From Actinomycetes bacterium (lineage in GTDB: Bacteria > Actinomycetota > Actinomycetes > JAHEKZ01): a stretch of 49,637 nt of DNA. Of the stretch, positions 42,330 to 49,637 are shown piece by piece. The position numbers and the translations under genes were made by a program. The notes under the pieces are model-generated. The model ran no database searches, was not told the origin of the DNA, and saw only the letters and a program-made list of their open reading frames with translations. The DNA lies in NCBI GenBank assembly GCA_027118455.1, contig JAJAYZ010000046.1, positions 1 to 49,637 of the forward strand. Reading direction: 5' to 3'. How positions within the stretch are numbered: the first letter of the stretch is position 1; every line of letters starts with the position of its first letter.

Positions 42330-43645
42330 CGCCTCGGGTTACGGCGGCCTGGGTCTTCGTCCTGGTCGTCGTCGTGCTGGTGGGGGCAGCAGCTCTTCTC
42401 GTCCCCTGGGGGAGTGCCCGTTCGGCAACCGGGTCGATCACTCCCGATGCCACCCTCGACTTCAGTGCCGCCGAGATCGCGCTGGGCGACCGGTTGGCCC
42501 GGCTGCTCGTGGTGCCAGGACTCACCTCGATGGGGGTGAGCCTGGGCCTCACCTTGGTGCTGGGCCTGACGCCGTTGGGCGCCCGGATCGCCAGTGCGGT
42601 GGCCCGGCCGCTCGGTGGCGGTTGGTTCTGGCAGGCGAGCCTTGGCGGACTCCTGCTGCTGCTCATCGTTCGGCTTGCGACGTTGCCGTTCGGGGCGTGG
42701 GCGGAGTCAGTGCGGCGCAGCAACGGGCTCTCCACGCGTACCTGGCCGGGGTGGGCGTTGGACGTCGCCAAGGGGTTCGGAGTCAGCGCCCTGCTGACCT
42801 TGGTGGCGTTGACCGCGCTCATCGGTCTGGCGCGTCGCTGGCCCGACTGGTGGTGGGTCGCCGGTGGGTTGGGGGCGGCGCTGCTGGTCGTGACCGTCTC
42901 GTTCGCCTACCCGCTGGTCGTCGAACCCCTCTTCAACTCGTTCACTCCCATGCCGGACGGTGCGCTGCGCACGAGCCTGCTAGCGCTGGCCGAGGAGGAC
43001 GGCGTCACCGTTGACGACGTGCTGGTTGCCGACGCAAGCCGCCGCACCTCAACGTTGAACGCTTACGTCTCGGGGTTCGGCAGCTCGCGACGAATCGTGG
43101 TCTACGACAACCTCCTCGAGCAGGCACCAGACGCTGAGGTGGAAGCGGTCGTGGCGCATGAGCTGGGCCACGCTGCCGACCGTGACGTCGTCACCGGCAC
43201 GGTGCTCGGAGCGCTGGGAGCCATGGCGGTTGTGGTCCTGCTCTATCTGGTCTCCGGCTGGCTGCCCCTCGAGCGGTGGTTCGGGATCTCGGGGATCGGC
43301 GATGGTCGATCGATGGCCTTTCTCCTGGCCTTTGTTGCGGTGATCTCGTTTGTCTCAACGCCGGTACAGAGTGAAGTGAGTCGGCAGCTCGAGGCGCGGG
43401 CTGATCAGCACGCGCTCGACCTCACCAAGGACCCGCAGACCTTCGCGGAGATGCAGCGCCGGCTCGCCACCGCTTCGAAGTCGGACGTAACCCCCAACCG
43501 AGCGCTCACCTGGTGGTTTGGCACGCACCCGACCGCGGCAGCCCGGCTGGCGGCTGCGCGTGCCTGGGCGCTGACGCATCCGGGCGTTATTGCGCCAGGA
43601 CCATTGGCGCCAGACCGCGTCACTGACGTCACTGGGGAGGGCTGA
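42326..43645 (+). CDS. M48-family membrane metalloprotease
   Basis: A 439-aa integral-membrane zinc protease of the Ste24/HtpX type. It has hydrophobic segments near residues 6-28, 75-95, 112-130, 155-175 and 185-205. The active site is VVAHELGHAADRDV (HELGH), with two more helices and then the third ligand in QLEARADQHALDL. It ends with the characteristic WWFGTHPTAAARLAAA. The order (extra N-terminal helices and the TLNAYVSGFGSSRRIVVYD block) is closer to CAAX prenyl endopeptidase Ste24 than to short HtpX. The GTG at 42326 overlaps the preceding stop (GTGA); the open frame to 42299 is inside the previous gene. pimB-like gene follows 1 nt after its stop. Confidence 0.92.
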   Translation: MTPRVTAAWVFVLVVVVLVGAAALLVPWGSARSATGSITPDATLDFSAAEIALGDRLARLLVVPGLTSMGVSLGLTLVLGLTPLGARIASAVARPLGGGWFWQASLGGLLLLLIVRLATLPFGAWAESVRRSNGLSTRTWPGWALDVAKGFGVSALLTLVALTALIGLARRWPDWWWVAGGLGAALLVVTVSFAYPLVVEPLFNSFTPMPDGALRTSLLALAEEDGVTVDDVLVADASRRTSTLNAYVSGFGSSRRIVVYDNLLEQAPDAEVEAVVAHELGHAADRDVVTGTVLGALGAMAVVVLLYLVSGWLPLERWFGISGIGDGRSMAFLLAFVAVISFVSTPVQSEVSRQLEARADQHALDLTKDPQTFAEMQRRLATASKSDVTPNRALTWWFGTHPTAAARLAAARAWALTHPGVIAPGPLAPDRVTDVTGEG

Positions 43646-43646
43646 C

Positions 43647-44783
43647 ATGGCGCGGTTGCTCGTGGTGACCAACGACTTCCCGCCACGGCCCGGAGGCATC
43701 CAGACTTTCGTGCACGAGCTGGTCGGCCGGCTCGACCCCGCCGATGTCGTGGTCTACACCTCGCGATGGAAGGGCTGGGAGACTTTCGACCGCGAGCAGC
43801 CGTTCGAGGTAGTGCGAGAGAACACCTCGATGTTGCTTCCGACGCCTGCGGTGCGCCGCCGCGCCGCCGACCTGCTGCGCTCGACGGGGTGTGACGCGGT
43901 GCTCTTCGGTGCTGCTGCACCGCTGGGGTTGATGGGGCCGTCGTTGCGGCGAGCTGGGGCGTCGCGCGTCGTTGCACTGACTCACGGTCACGAGGCGGGT
44001 TGGGCGCAGCTACCTGGGCCGAGGCAGGTGCTGCGGCGGATCGGCGACGGCGTCGATGTCGTTACTTACCTGGGGGAGTACACCCGGCGCCGGATTGGCT
44101 CGGCGCTCTCCCCGACCGCGGCGGCGCGCATGGTGCGGCTGACCCCTGGCGTGGATGCTGACGTCTTTGGCCCAGACGCTGGCGGCGCGGAGGTGAGAGA
44201 CCGGTATGGGCTCGCGGACCGTCCTGTGGTGGCGTGTGTCTCGAGGTTGATGCAGCGGAAGGGCCAGGACACCCTGATCGAGGCCGTCCCGGCCCTCAAA
44301 CGTCGGGTGCCAGATGCTGTGCTGCTGATCGTCGGGGGAGGGCCGTATCGTCCTGAGCTAGAGCGGCTCGCGCGCGAGTCCACCTGGGCCGAAGACATCA
44401 TCTTCACCGGGTCGGTTCCGTGGCCAGAGCTGCCGGCCCACTACGGCGCGGGGGACGTGTTTGCAATGCCGTGCCGGACGCGGCGACGCGGGCTCGACGT
44501 CGAGGGCCTCGGGATCGTGTACCTCGAGGCTTCGGCATCGGGTCTACCGGTGCTGGCCGGCGACTCTGGCGGTGCGCCGGATGCCGTGCTGCCTGGGGAG
44601 ACCGGGTGGGTGGTGCCTGCCGGGGTGGGTGCGCCGGCTGAGTTGGTGGAGCGGTTGGGGTCGTTGCTGAGCGATGCCGAGCAGCGCGCGTCCATCGGGG
44701 ATCGCGGCCGAGCCTGGGTGAAGTCGGAGTGGTCGTGGGATCGTCAGGTCGCGCAACTGAGCCAGTTGATCAGTCCGCGCTAG
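43647..44783 (+). CDS. pimB: GT4 mannosyltransferase, PimB'-like
   Basis: A 378-aa GT-B glycosyltransferase. It opens with LLVVTNDFPPRPGGIQTFVHE and contains ALTHGHEAGWAQLPG, VACVSRLMQRKGQDTLIEAVP (nucleotide-sugar loop) and LLIVGGGPYRPELERLA. The EX7E motif is GLGIVYLEASASGLPV. These match GDP-mannose-dependent phosphatidylinositol monomannoside mannosyltransferase PimB' (Rv2188c), which adds the second mannose in phosphatidylinositol mannoside synthesis. GGGGAGGG precedes ATG 43647; it is 1 nt after the M48 gene stop, so the three genes from 41097 form an operon. Its last 14 bp overlap tail-to-tail the end of the opposite-strand gene at 44770. Confidence 0.85.
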   Translation: MARLLVVTNDFPPRPGGIQTFVHELVGRLDPADVVVYTSRWKGWETFDREQPFEVVRENTSMLLPTPAVRRRAADLLRSTGCDAVLFGAAAPLGLMGPSLRRAGASRVVALTHGHEAGWAQLPGPRQVLRRIGDGVDVVTYLGEYTRRRIGSALSPTAAARMVRLTPGVDADVFGPDAGGAEVRDRYGLADRPVVACVSRLMQRKGQDTLIEAVPALKRRVPDAVLLIVGGGPYRPELERLARESTWAEDIIFTGSVPWPELPAHYGAGDVFAMPCRTRRRGLDVEGLGIVYLEASASGLPVLAGDSGGAPDAVLPGETGWVVPAGVGAPAELVERLGSLLSDAEQRASIGDRGRAWVKSEWSWDRQVAQLSQLISPR

Positions 44784-46758
44784 CTGTTACAGCTTCGGCG
44801 CCTGCGCTCTCCTTGGGTCGCAGCAAGAAGGCTGCGAGATACAGCAGTCCAACGACGATCAGGAGAGCGCGGTAGCCCGTAATGAGGGCGAGGTACTCCA
44901 TGCATCCACCCACCATGGCGCCAATGACGTTGACGGCGAAGGCATCGGTGGACGAACTGCTGTTGGCGAAGCGTTTGGCGAAGGCGATGTTGGCGAAGAA
45001 GATCGGGGCGAACGCGAGGGTACAGGCCACCAGGGCTCGTGGGATGACCGGTAGACCCAGGATCCAGGTGTTTGAAACCACATAGGCAATGGCCAGTGAC
45101 ATCCCCAGCAGTGCGTAGACGACCGCCAGCCGTGGTGTTCGGATTCGCGCAGTAACCTCGACGGCCAGCAGCACCGTCAGCAGGATCCCGGCGAAAACGA
45201 TCGCGTTGACCAGCCAGGTTGTCCCGAAGAGCAACGCGAATGTCGTGACGCTCTTCGTCTCGAGGAGAAGGAATGCTGCACCCATGAAGAACAGGTCACG
45301 ATAGGGGAAGACGGACAGGCGTCCTCCACTGAAGAGCTGAGTCATCGCCAGGCTGATCAGAATCACTACACCGACCGCGAGCAGGTAGAACGGGGGGATC
45401 GAGCGGTCCTTGACATACACAAACGGACGATCGTCACGTGCGGGCGCCGGGGCGTCGGCACTTACCGGGTCGGAGGTGTTCGCGCATCGTTGCAGCGCAA
45501 AGTCGACATTGGCCGAAAGGACCGCCTGTCCCTGAGCATCTCCGATCCGGTCGACGCAAGGCTCGTGCCCGAACGTGGTTGCGACCGTCGCATTAAGCCG
45601 ATCGATCAACCAGTCCTCGCGGTAGTAGTTGTACATCGCGAAACCGCCGGTCGGCGTGAGTCGTTCGTGGGCGGCATCCATTGCCTCTTGGGTAAACAGG
45701 TAGCTCTCGAGTCGGACTCCGCCCGCACCGTTGACGAGCGTTAGCGAGTCGGGGAGTGCGAACAGAATTAGGTCGAACGACTGATCGGTCCGTTCGAGGA
45801 AGGCGCGGCCATCGTCGTTGATGGTCGTCACGCGCGGATCGTCGTAGGGGTGGTCGGGGTGAAGTTCCTCACCGAGGTCCAGCAGTTTTGGATCGATCTC
45901 CACGGCGGTGACTGATGTGGCCCCACGGTCGAGCGCGATCGCAACATCGTTGCCAGTTCCCGCGCCGACGATAAGCACATCGCCTGGGGGGTTGGTGGCA
46001 ACCCGGTCATAGGGCAGGCCGTACTGCGGTTCGTTGGCGAGCTTCGTCTCGATGGTCTGGATTGCCTGGTGCGGTACGCCGTTGGCGCTGACCAGTGTCC
46101 CGCCCGGAATCTCCTCGAGCGTGAGCTTGCTGTAGGGGGACCAGCTCAGGCCCACAGTCGAAGCCTCCATGATCAAGATGGCAGAGAAGGCGAGAAGCGA
46201 CGCAGCGGTCACCACCGAGGGACGGGGGCCGCTCAAAGCCAGCCAGAGGAGAGCAACGACGACACCCCAGATGGCTGCCCCAACACCCGCGAACGCAAGG
46301 CCAGTGAACGAGGCAATGCCGATCAAACTGCCAACGAGATCCCATCGGTACGCCGTAAGGGGGGCCAGCTTCTGGAACTCGCGGGCCACGAGATCGGCCG
46401 GCCCGACCATGACCAAGGCAACGGCGATGAAGAGCAGCGGAAGCGACAGCCACATGGGCGGGCCGGTGACCTCAACGTTGGTGAAGTAGAGGACGTCTGA
46501 GTCACTGCGGTTGATGCCGACCGGGAAGACGAAGACCGCAGCTGTCATGAGCAGCAGGATTACCGCGGGCCAGGGTGGCGGCTTAGGCCTTCGGCTGGCG
46601 CGCACGAATCCGAGCCCGATTCCCAGGAATGACCCGAGCAAGACGAAGTTCGTGAAGTACCCGAGATGGACGACGTTCGCACCAAGCCATCGGATCAGCA
46701 CGAGCTCGAGGAAGAGCATCAGGGCGCTGGCCAGGACTAGGCGAACACTCGGCCTCAT
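44770..46758 (-). CDS. Membrane-integrated spermidine-synthase-like protein
   Basis: A 662-aa protein in three parts. The N-terminal membrane region has about six helices (starting SVRLVLASALMLFLELVLIRW). A central Rossmann methyltransferase-fold domain with DVLIVGAGTGNDVAIAL, VTAVEIDPKLLDLGEEL, DDGRAFLER and DLILFALPDS matches polyamine synthases. A C-terminal membrane region has about seven helices. The spermidine-synthase active-site Asp pair is not obviously complete, and family members with this layout are of unknown substrate. It probably acts at the membrane face on envelope or lipid-linked substrates (inference). Its ATG overlaps the upstream gene stop (ATGA), the last gene of a three-gene minus-strand operon. 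Confidence 0.85.
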   Translation of the reverse strand: MRPSVRLVLASALMLFLELVLIRWLGANVVHLGYFTNFVLLGSFLGIGLGFVRASRRPKPPPWPAVILLLMTAAVFVFPVGINRSDSDVLYFTNVEVTGPPMWLSLPLLFIAVALVMVGPADLVAREFQKLAPLTAYRWDLVGSLIGIASFTGLAFAGVGAAIWGVVVALLWLALSGPRPSVVTAASLLAFSAILIMEASTVGLSWSPYSKLTLEEIPGGTLVSANGVPHQAIQTIETKLANEPQYGLPYDRVATNPPGDVLIVGAGTGNDVAIALDRGATSVTAVEIDPKLLDLGEELHPDHPYDDPRVTTINDDGRAFLERTDQSFDLILFALPDSLTLVNGAGGVRLESYLFTQEAMDAAHERLTPTGGFAMYNYYREDWLIDRLNATVATTFGHEPCVDRIGDAQGQAVLSANVDFALQRCANTSDPVSADAPAPARDDRPFVYVKDRSIPPFYLLAVGVVILISLAMTQLFSGGRLSVFPYRDLFFMGAAFLLLETKSVTTFALLFGTTWLVNAIVFAGILLTVLLAVEVTARIRTPRLAVVYALLGMSLAIAYVVSNTWILGLPVIPRALVACTLAFAPIFFANIAFAKRFANSSSSTDAFAVNVIGAMVGGCMEYLALITGYRALLIVVGLLYLAAFLLRPKESAGAEAVTASAD

Positions 46759-47978
46759 GCGGTGACCTCCGATTCCCTGAGTGGTTCCGACGTGCGCCAG
46801 TGAGACATCCCTAGAGACTCACGCCACCTCGATACGAGAACGGCCACCACCAAGATGACCAGAAGATTCCGAGCCTGCAGAACTGACCAGGACAGTGCGT
46901 CTCCCGCGATGAGTTGTGAGTAAAGGACGGGGTAGACGTAGGTCGTTGCTGCGCAGGTTGCGGCCAACAGCGCGAATAGCCACACGTCGCGAGATTTGGT
47001 AGCCGCGTAAGACACAGCGAGCGGGGCGATGAGCCAAAGTATGTACTGCGGGCTGAAGACCTTGCCGGTGAGAATCAGGATTCCGATCGTGAGGACGGCG
47101 GCAGAGGCGACGATTTGGTCGGCCTGCCGATTGGGGAGCCGGGGCTGGGTGAGCTGTCGGCACGATGCCATGAGAACTGCGGCCACAAGCGCCAGCCCGA
47201 CGAAGGCGAGAATGGCGAGAAGCCACCCTGGAGACGTCGTCTCCCATGCGTTGAAACGGAACTCAATGGGATCGGCGCCAGGGTGCAGCAGCCGTAGCGG
47301 TCCGACGATGACGGATTCGATCTGAAGCCCTCGCTCACGCTGCCAAGCCCACGGAGCCGTGAGCGACCTGGCTCCCCACATGAGGTAGCCGACGAGCTCG
47401 AACGCCATCCAGGGAGCAAGACCTGCCGCCAGTACGCGTCGTCTCTCACTCGGCTGTGCCCGCATGACGAGCAGGGGAAGTAGCAGCAACGGCCAAAGCT
47501 TCAGGGCCATCGCTACCGACAGCAGGAGGGCCGCCACGCGCGGCCGACCGCCACTCCAAGAGACTGCAAGAGCGACGATGCAAGCCACGACCATGTCGTA
47601 CCGGGTGTACGGGATCACTCCGAGGAGGGGAACCGTAGCGATCCACAACCAAACGCCAGCCGGGCTGCGTTTCTGTTGGCGGGGGCGCACAAGCCAGATC
47701 GTGAAGGCGAGATCGAAGGTCAGCATCAGCAGCAGGTAGACGGTGGCGTATCCACTGATGTCGAGACCCAAACTGGAGCCGAGAGCCATTCGCGCCAAGG
47801 CGGGATACTCCCACGGGAAGAGGCCGCTGCTGGCGCCCTCCGTTGCGAAGTGCGCATAGCGGTAGAGGTCAGTGGCCGCGGCTCCGCCATACGGAGTGAA
47901 GGCCCACCAGAACATCACGGCGCAGCGGGTCAAGGCCCAAGCCGCGAGGGCGACGACGGTGAATCTCAGGCCCCTCAT
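46755..47978 (-). CDS. GT87-like polyprenyl-phosphate-dependent glycosyltransferase
   Basis: A 407-aa integral membrane protein with about ten helices. Signature segments are TDLYRYAHFATEG (acidic residues in the first loop), WEYPALARMAL, VIPYTRYDMVVACIVALAV, VAMALKLWPLLLLPLLVM and GKVFSPQYILWLIAPLAV. This pattern is the GT-C type glycosyltransferase family 87 (DUF2029), often alpha-mannosyltransferases using polyprenyl-phosphate-mannose in lipomannan and other envelope glycan assembly. Substrate here is not determinable. It starts with ATG overlapping the stop of the upstream gene and its stop overlaps the downstream start. Confidence 0.85.
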   Translation of the reverse strand: MRGLRFTVVALAAWALTRCAVMFWWAFTPYGGAAATDLYRYAHFATEGASSGLFPWEYPALARMALGSSLGLDISGYATVYLLLMLTFDLAFTIWLVRPRQQKRSPAGVWLWIATVPLLGVIPYTRYDMVVACIVALAVSWSGGRPRVAALLLSVAMALKLWPLLLLPLLVMRAQPSERRRVLAAGLAPWMAFELVGYLMWGARSLTAPWAWQRERGLQIESVIVGPLRLLHPGADPIEFRFNAWETTSPGWLLAILAFVGLALVAAVLMASCRQLTQPRLPNRQADQIVASAAVLTIGILILTGKVFSPQYILWLIAPLAVSYAATKSRDVWLFALLAATCAATTYVYPVLYSQLIAGDALSWSVLQARNLLVILVVAVLVSRWRESLGMSHWRTSEPLRESEVTA

Positions 47979-49525
47979 GGTGCAACAAGGAGTGTGTAGT
48001 CCTCACCCGACTCCATGACCGTCCAACCATCTGCCTGCAGGATCGTCGCGGAGGGTGAATCCTTCGCAATCAGCGCGTGGGTGGGCTGAAGTTCTTCAGC
48101 CAATGCGAGAGTGTCTCGCCCTTTCGATACTGCATCGTGGTAGCGCGTGAGGAATTCCGAACCGTAGTAGTCCGCGCGCCCGTCAGCACCGACCTGAAGG
48201 GCATCCCCACCATAGAAGAGTGCGACGCCAGACATGTTGTACTCGTTGAGTAGTCGAACCTGACCGGGCTCCTCCGCGAGGCGGGACGCAAGAGTGATCG
48301 GAAGCCACTCCGGAGGACTCTGCTCGCGGAACCCGATAGTGAGTCCGGTGGCCAGTACCCCTACAACTGCCAGCACGCTCGCTGTAACCATGAGTCGGGT
48401 GCGTTCACGGGTCGAAACCTCAACCTGAGCGCGAATACCCAGCGCGCGAACGATCAGCGAGGTCAGGAGCGGTGCGATGAGGAGCAAGGCCGGACTCACG
48501 TTGCGTTGGGCCGCCAGTCCGAAGGCACCGACTGTCACCACGAAGAGCACCTCGGCTCGGCTCGTCCCTGGAACGCGCCCAAGGAGGTAGAGAGCGAGGG
48601 CTCCGGCGATGAGCAGGAGGTAACCCGGCCAACCGGCAAGCGTGGTGGGTTCCCATTCGCTGATGAGATTGGTTGCCGAGTCCTGGACTCGGGCGGCGAG
48701 TAGCAGCCCGGATAAGCCGAGCGGCGTGAGGCAACCCCCAACAATGCTCGCGAGGAAGGCAGTTGCCATCGGCGTCCTGAGCGAATCGCTGAAACCGTTG
48801 TTGAGCAGCCGCCCGACGAAGGCCAAAGCCAACACCGACGGCAGTACGACCCATAGGCCATGGAGATTGGCCCAAAGCGCGGCGGTGAGCCCGACCAGGA
48901 ACCAATGCGGTGGCCGATTGTCCATCACTGAGTGGAACCACCACACCCCAGTGAGGGCAATGAACACGTACGAGACTGACTGAGGCCGCTCTTGCACCGT
49001 CAGTGCCAGCGCAGCCATCGAGAGGAGGTACGGAAGAAGGACGGCCCTCGACGGCCACCTCCGAACGAGGTGCCGCCAGAACACGAAGGACACACCAGCG
49101 ATGCTTCCGAGCCTTATGACATTGATGAGGAGGGTCCATCCCCCAAGGTCGTAGAGCCATGACATCAGGTACTCGCTGAGCCATGCTCCCGTTCGCCAGT
49201 CCGGGTTCTGGACCGAGTAGCTAAAAGTCGAACCCAGCTCAGCAAACGGTGTCCCTGACCGCATCTGATCGCCTAGGAGGATGTGCCAGAACACGTCGTT
49301 GACGTCGTAGATGGGATCTATGACCCAGAGACAGGCGGCAAACGTCATCACGAGCATGAGCAGGTCGAGAGGCTCGAACTGGCGGCTGGATCGGCGTGGA
49401 GGCGGGAAACTAGAGCCATCTGGAGCAGGATCGGCGTCAGTGATTGATCGCATGGCCCCGACGACTGGCTGCAGGAACAATGGCCGTATCCACTGCTTTG
49501 CTGCAAGAGGATTCAGCCATGGCAC
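47975..49525 (-). CDS. Polytopic GT-C-like membrane protein of unknown function
   Basis: A 516-aa protein with about eleven hydrophobic segments. The first extracellular loop has DVNDVFWHILLGDQMRSG and PDWRTGAWLSEYLMSWLYD, acidic/aromatic motifs like those of GT-C glycosyltransferases. LTAALWANLHGLWVVLPS is another family feature. The C-terminal soluble part (from about residue 420: VRLLNEYNMSGVALFYGGDAL onward) includes LQVGADGRADYYGSEF. Its start is uncertain: GTG 49523-49525 is used; an in-frame ATG at 49451-49453 is the alternative. It heads the operon, is ATGA-coupled to the GT87-like gene, and is the last readable gene before the contig end. Confidence 0.7.
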   Translation of the reverse strand: MPWLNPLAAKQWIRPLFLQPVVGAMRSITDADPAPDGSSFPPPRRSSRQFEPLDLLMLVMTFAACLWVIDPIYDVNDVFWHILLGDQMRSGTPFAELGSTFSYSVQNPDWRTGAWLSEYLMSWLYDLGGWTLLINVIRLGSIAGVSFVFWRHLVRRWPSRAVLLPYLLSMAALALTVQERPQSVSYVFIALTGVWWFHSVMDNRPPHWFLVGLTAALWANLHGLWVVLPSVLALAFVGRLLNNGFSDSLRTPMATAFLASIVGGCLTPLGLSGLLLAARVQDSATNLISEWEPTTLAGWPGYLLLIAGALALYLLGRVPGTSRAEVLFVVTVGAFGLAAQRNVSPALLLIAPLLTSLIVRALGIRAQVEVSTRERTRLMVTASVLAVVGVLATGLTIGFREQSPPEWLPITLASRLAEEPGQVRLLNEYNMSGVALFYGGDALQVGADGRADYYGSEFLTRYHDAVSKGRDTLALAEELQPTHALIAKDSPSATILQADGWTVMESGEDYTLLVAP

Positions 49526-49540
49526 AAGACCCCCTGGTTA

Positions 49541-49637
49541 GAACTGTGGGGGGGTTTGTGGGGTTTACAGCCCCCCCCCCCGGATGGGTTGGGTGGATGC
49601 CCCCCCCCCGGGGCTGTGAGGCGCCCCCCCCGCAAAA
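49541..49637. other. Degenerate C/G-rich homopolymer end
   Basis: The last 97 bases hold several runs of 7-11 C or G and end CGCAAAA, with no readable gene. As at the other end, this looks like low-quality sequence at the end of an assembled contig. The promoter and true upstream neighbour of the 47975-49525 gene therefore cannot be judged. Confidence 0.75.

Overview
The window is a contiguous piece of a high-GC actinobacterial chromosome. The evidence is the paralogue set (CtaF, a diheme QcrC, a PDWY-type QcrB, DUF3043, a PimB'-like mannosyltransferase, a DEDD exonuclease fused to a UvrC-like half), many GTG starts, and a gene order that, from memory, follows Mycobacterium tuberculosis Rv2188c-Rv2215 and the matching part of Streptomyces. 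I cannot name the family; Propionibacteriales or Frankiales-like lineages are plausible. Both ends run into C/G homopolymers and look like poor contig ends.

Layout. 0.1-3.8 kb: E2 (sucB) and E3 (lpdA) of the 2-oxoglutarate/pyruvate dehydrogenase complexes and a small conserved protein, closed by a perfect 42-bp palindrome. 4-7.6 kb: a secreted acidic/proline-rich protein, leucyl aminopeptidase (pepA) and aminomethyltransferase (gcvT). 7.7-16.9 kb: one tightly overlapping eight-gene minus-strand operon behind a clear cobalamin riboswitch. It encodes a secreted alpha/alpha-barrel (squalene-cyclase/transcobalamin-like) protein, a SCO2322-like membrane-anchored surface protein, EcfT, a fused EcfA-A' ATPase, an EcfS, a metallo-beta-lactamase-CobU fusion, CobT and CobS. 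The first two look like extracellular corrinoid-handling proteins feeding an ECF importer and then nucleotide-loop salvage. This is the most interesting system in the window.

16.9-25.5 kb: small conserved proteins, two aldo/keto reductases around a GYD protein, DUF3043, an MBL-Rieske protein, glycerate kinase, ErpA, an AdoK-like PfkB kinase and Aat. 25.5-34.4 kb: the aerobic respiratory block, with ctaC-ctaD-ctaF on plus and ctaE-qcrC-qcrA-qcrB on minus, converging on an L,D-transpeptidase. Together they encode the bc1-aa3 supercomplex. 34.6-39.7 kb: an RraB-like protein, a receiver-like protein, trpD, a remnant of a DUF559-like nuclease, a stand-alone RAM regulator, the DEDD-UvrC fusion and two Cys-rich small proteins. 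39.7-44.8 kb: a c-di-AMP (ydaO-type) riboswitch, then a NlpC/P60 hydrolase, a peptidase-MA protein, an M48 protease and a PimB'-like glycosyltransferase. 44.8-49.5 kb: a three-gene minus-strand operon of polytopic envelope proteins (a spermidine-synthase-like membrane protein, a GT87-like protein and a GT-C-like protein).

Expression signals. Many minus-strand operons are joined by 4-nt ATGA/GTGA overlaps. At least eight transcription-unit heads show a TAnnnT-like hexamer 6-7 nt before the start codon and no Shine-Dalgarno, the pattern of leaderless mRNAs. I saw no rRNA, tRNA, CRISPR array, insertion sequence or prophage.
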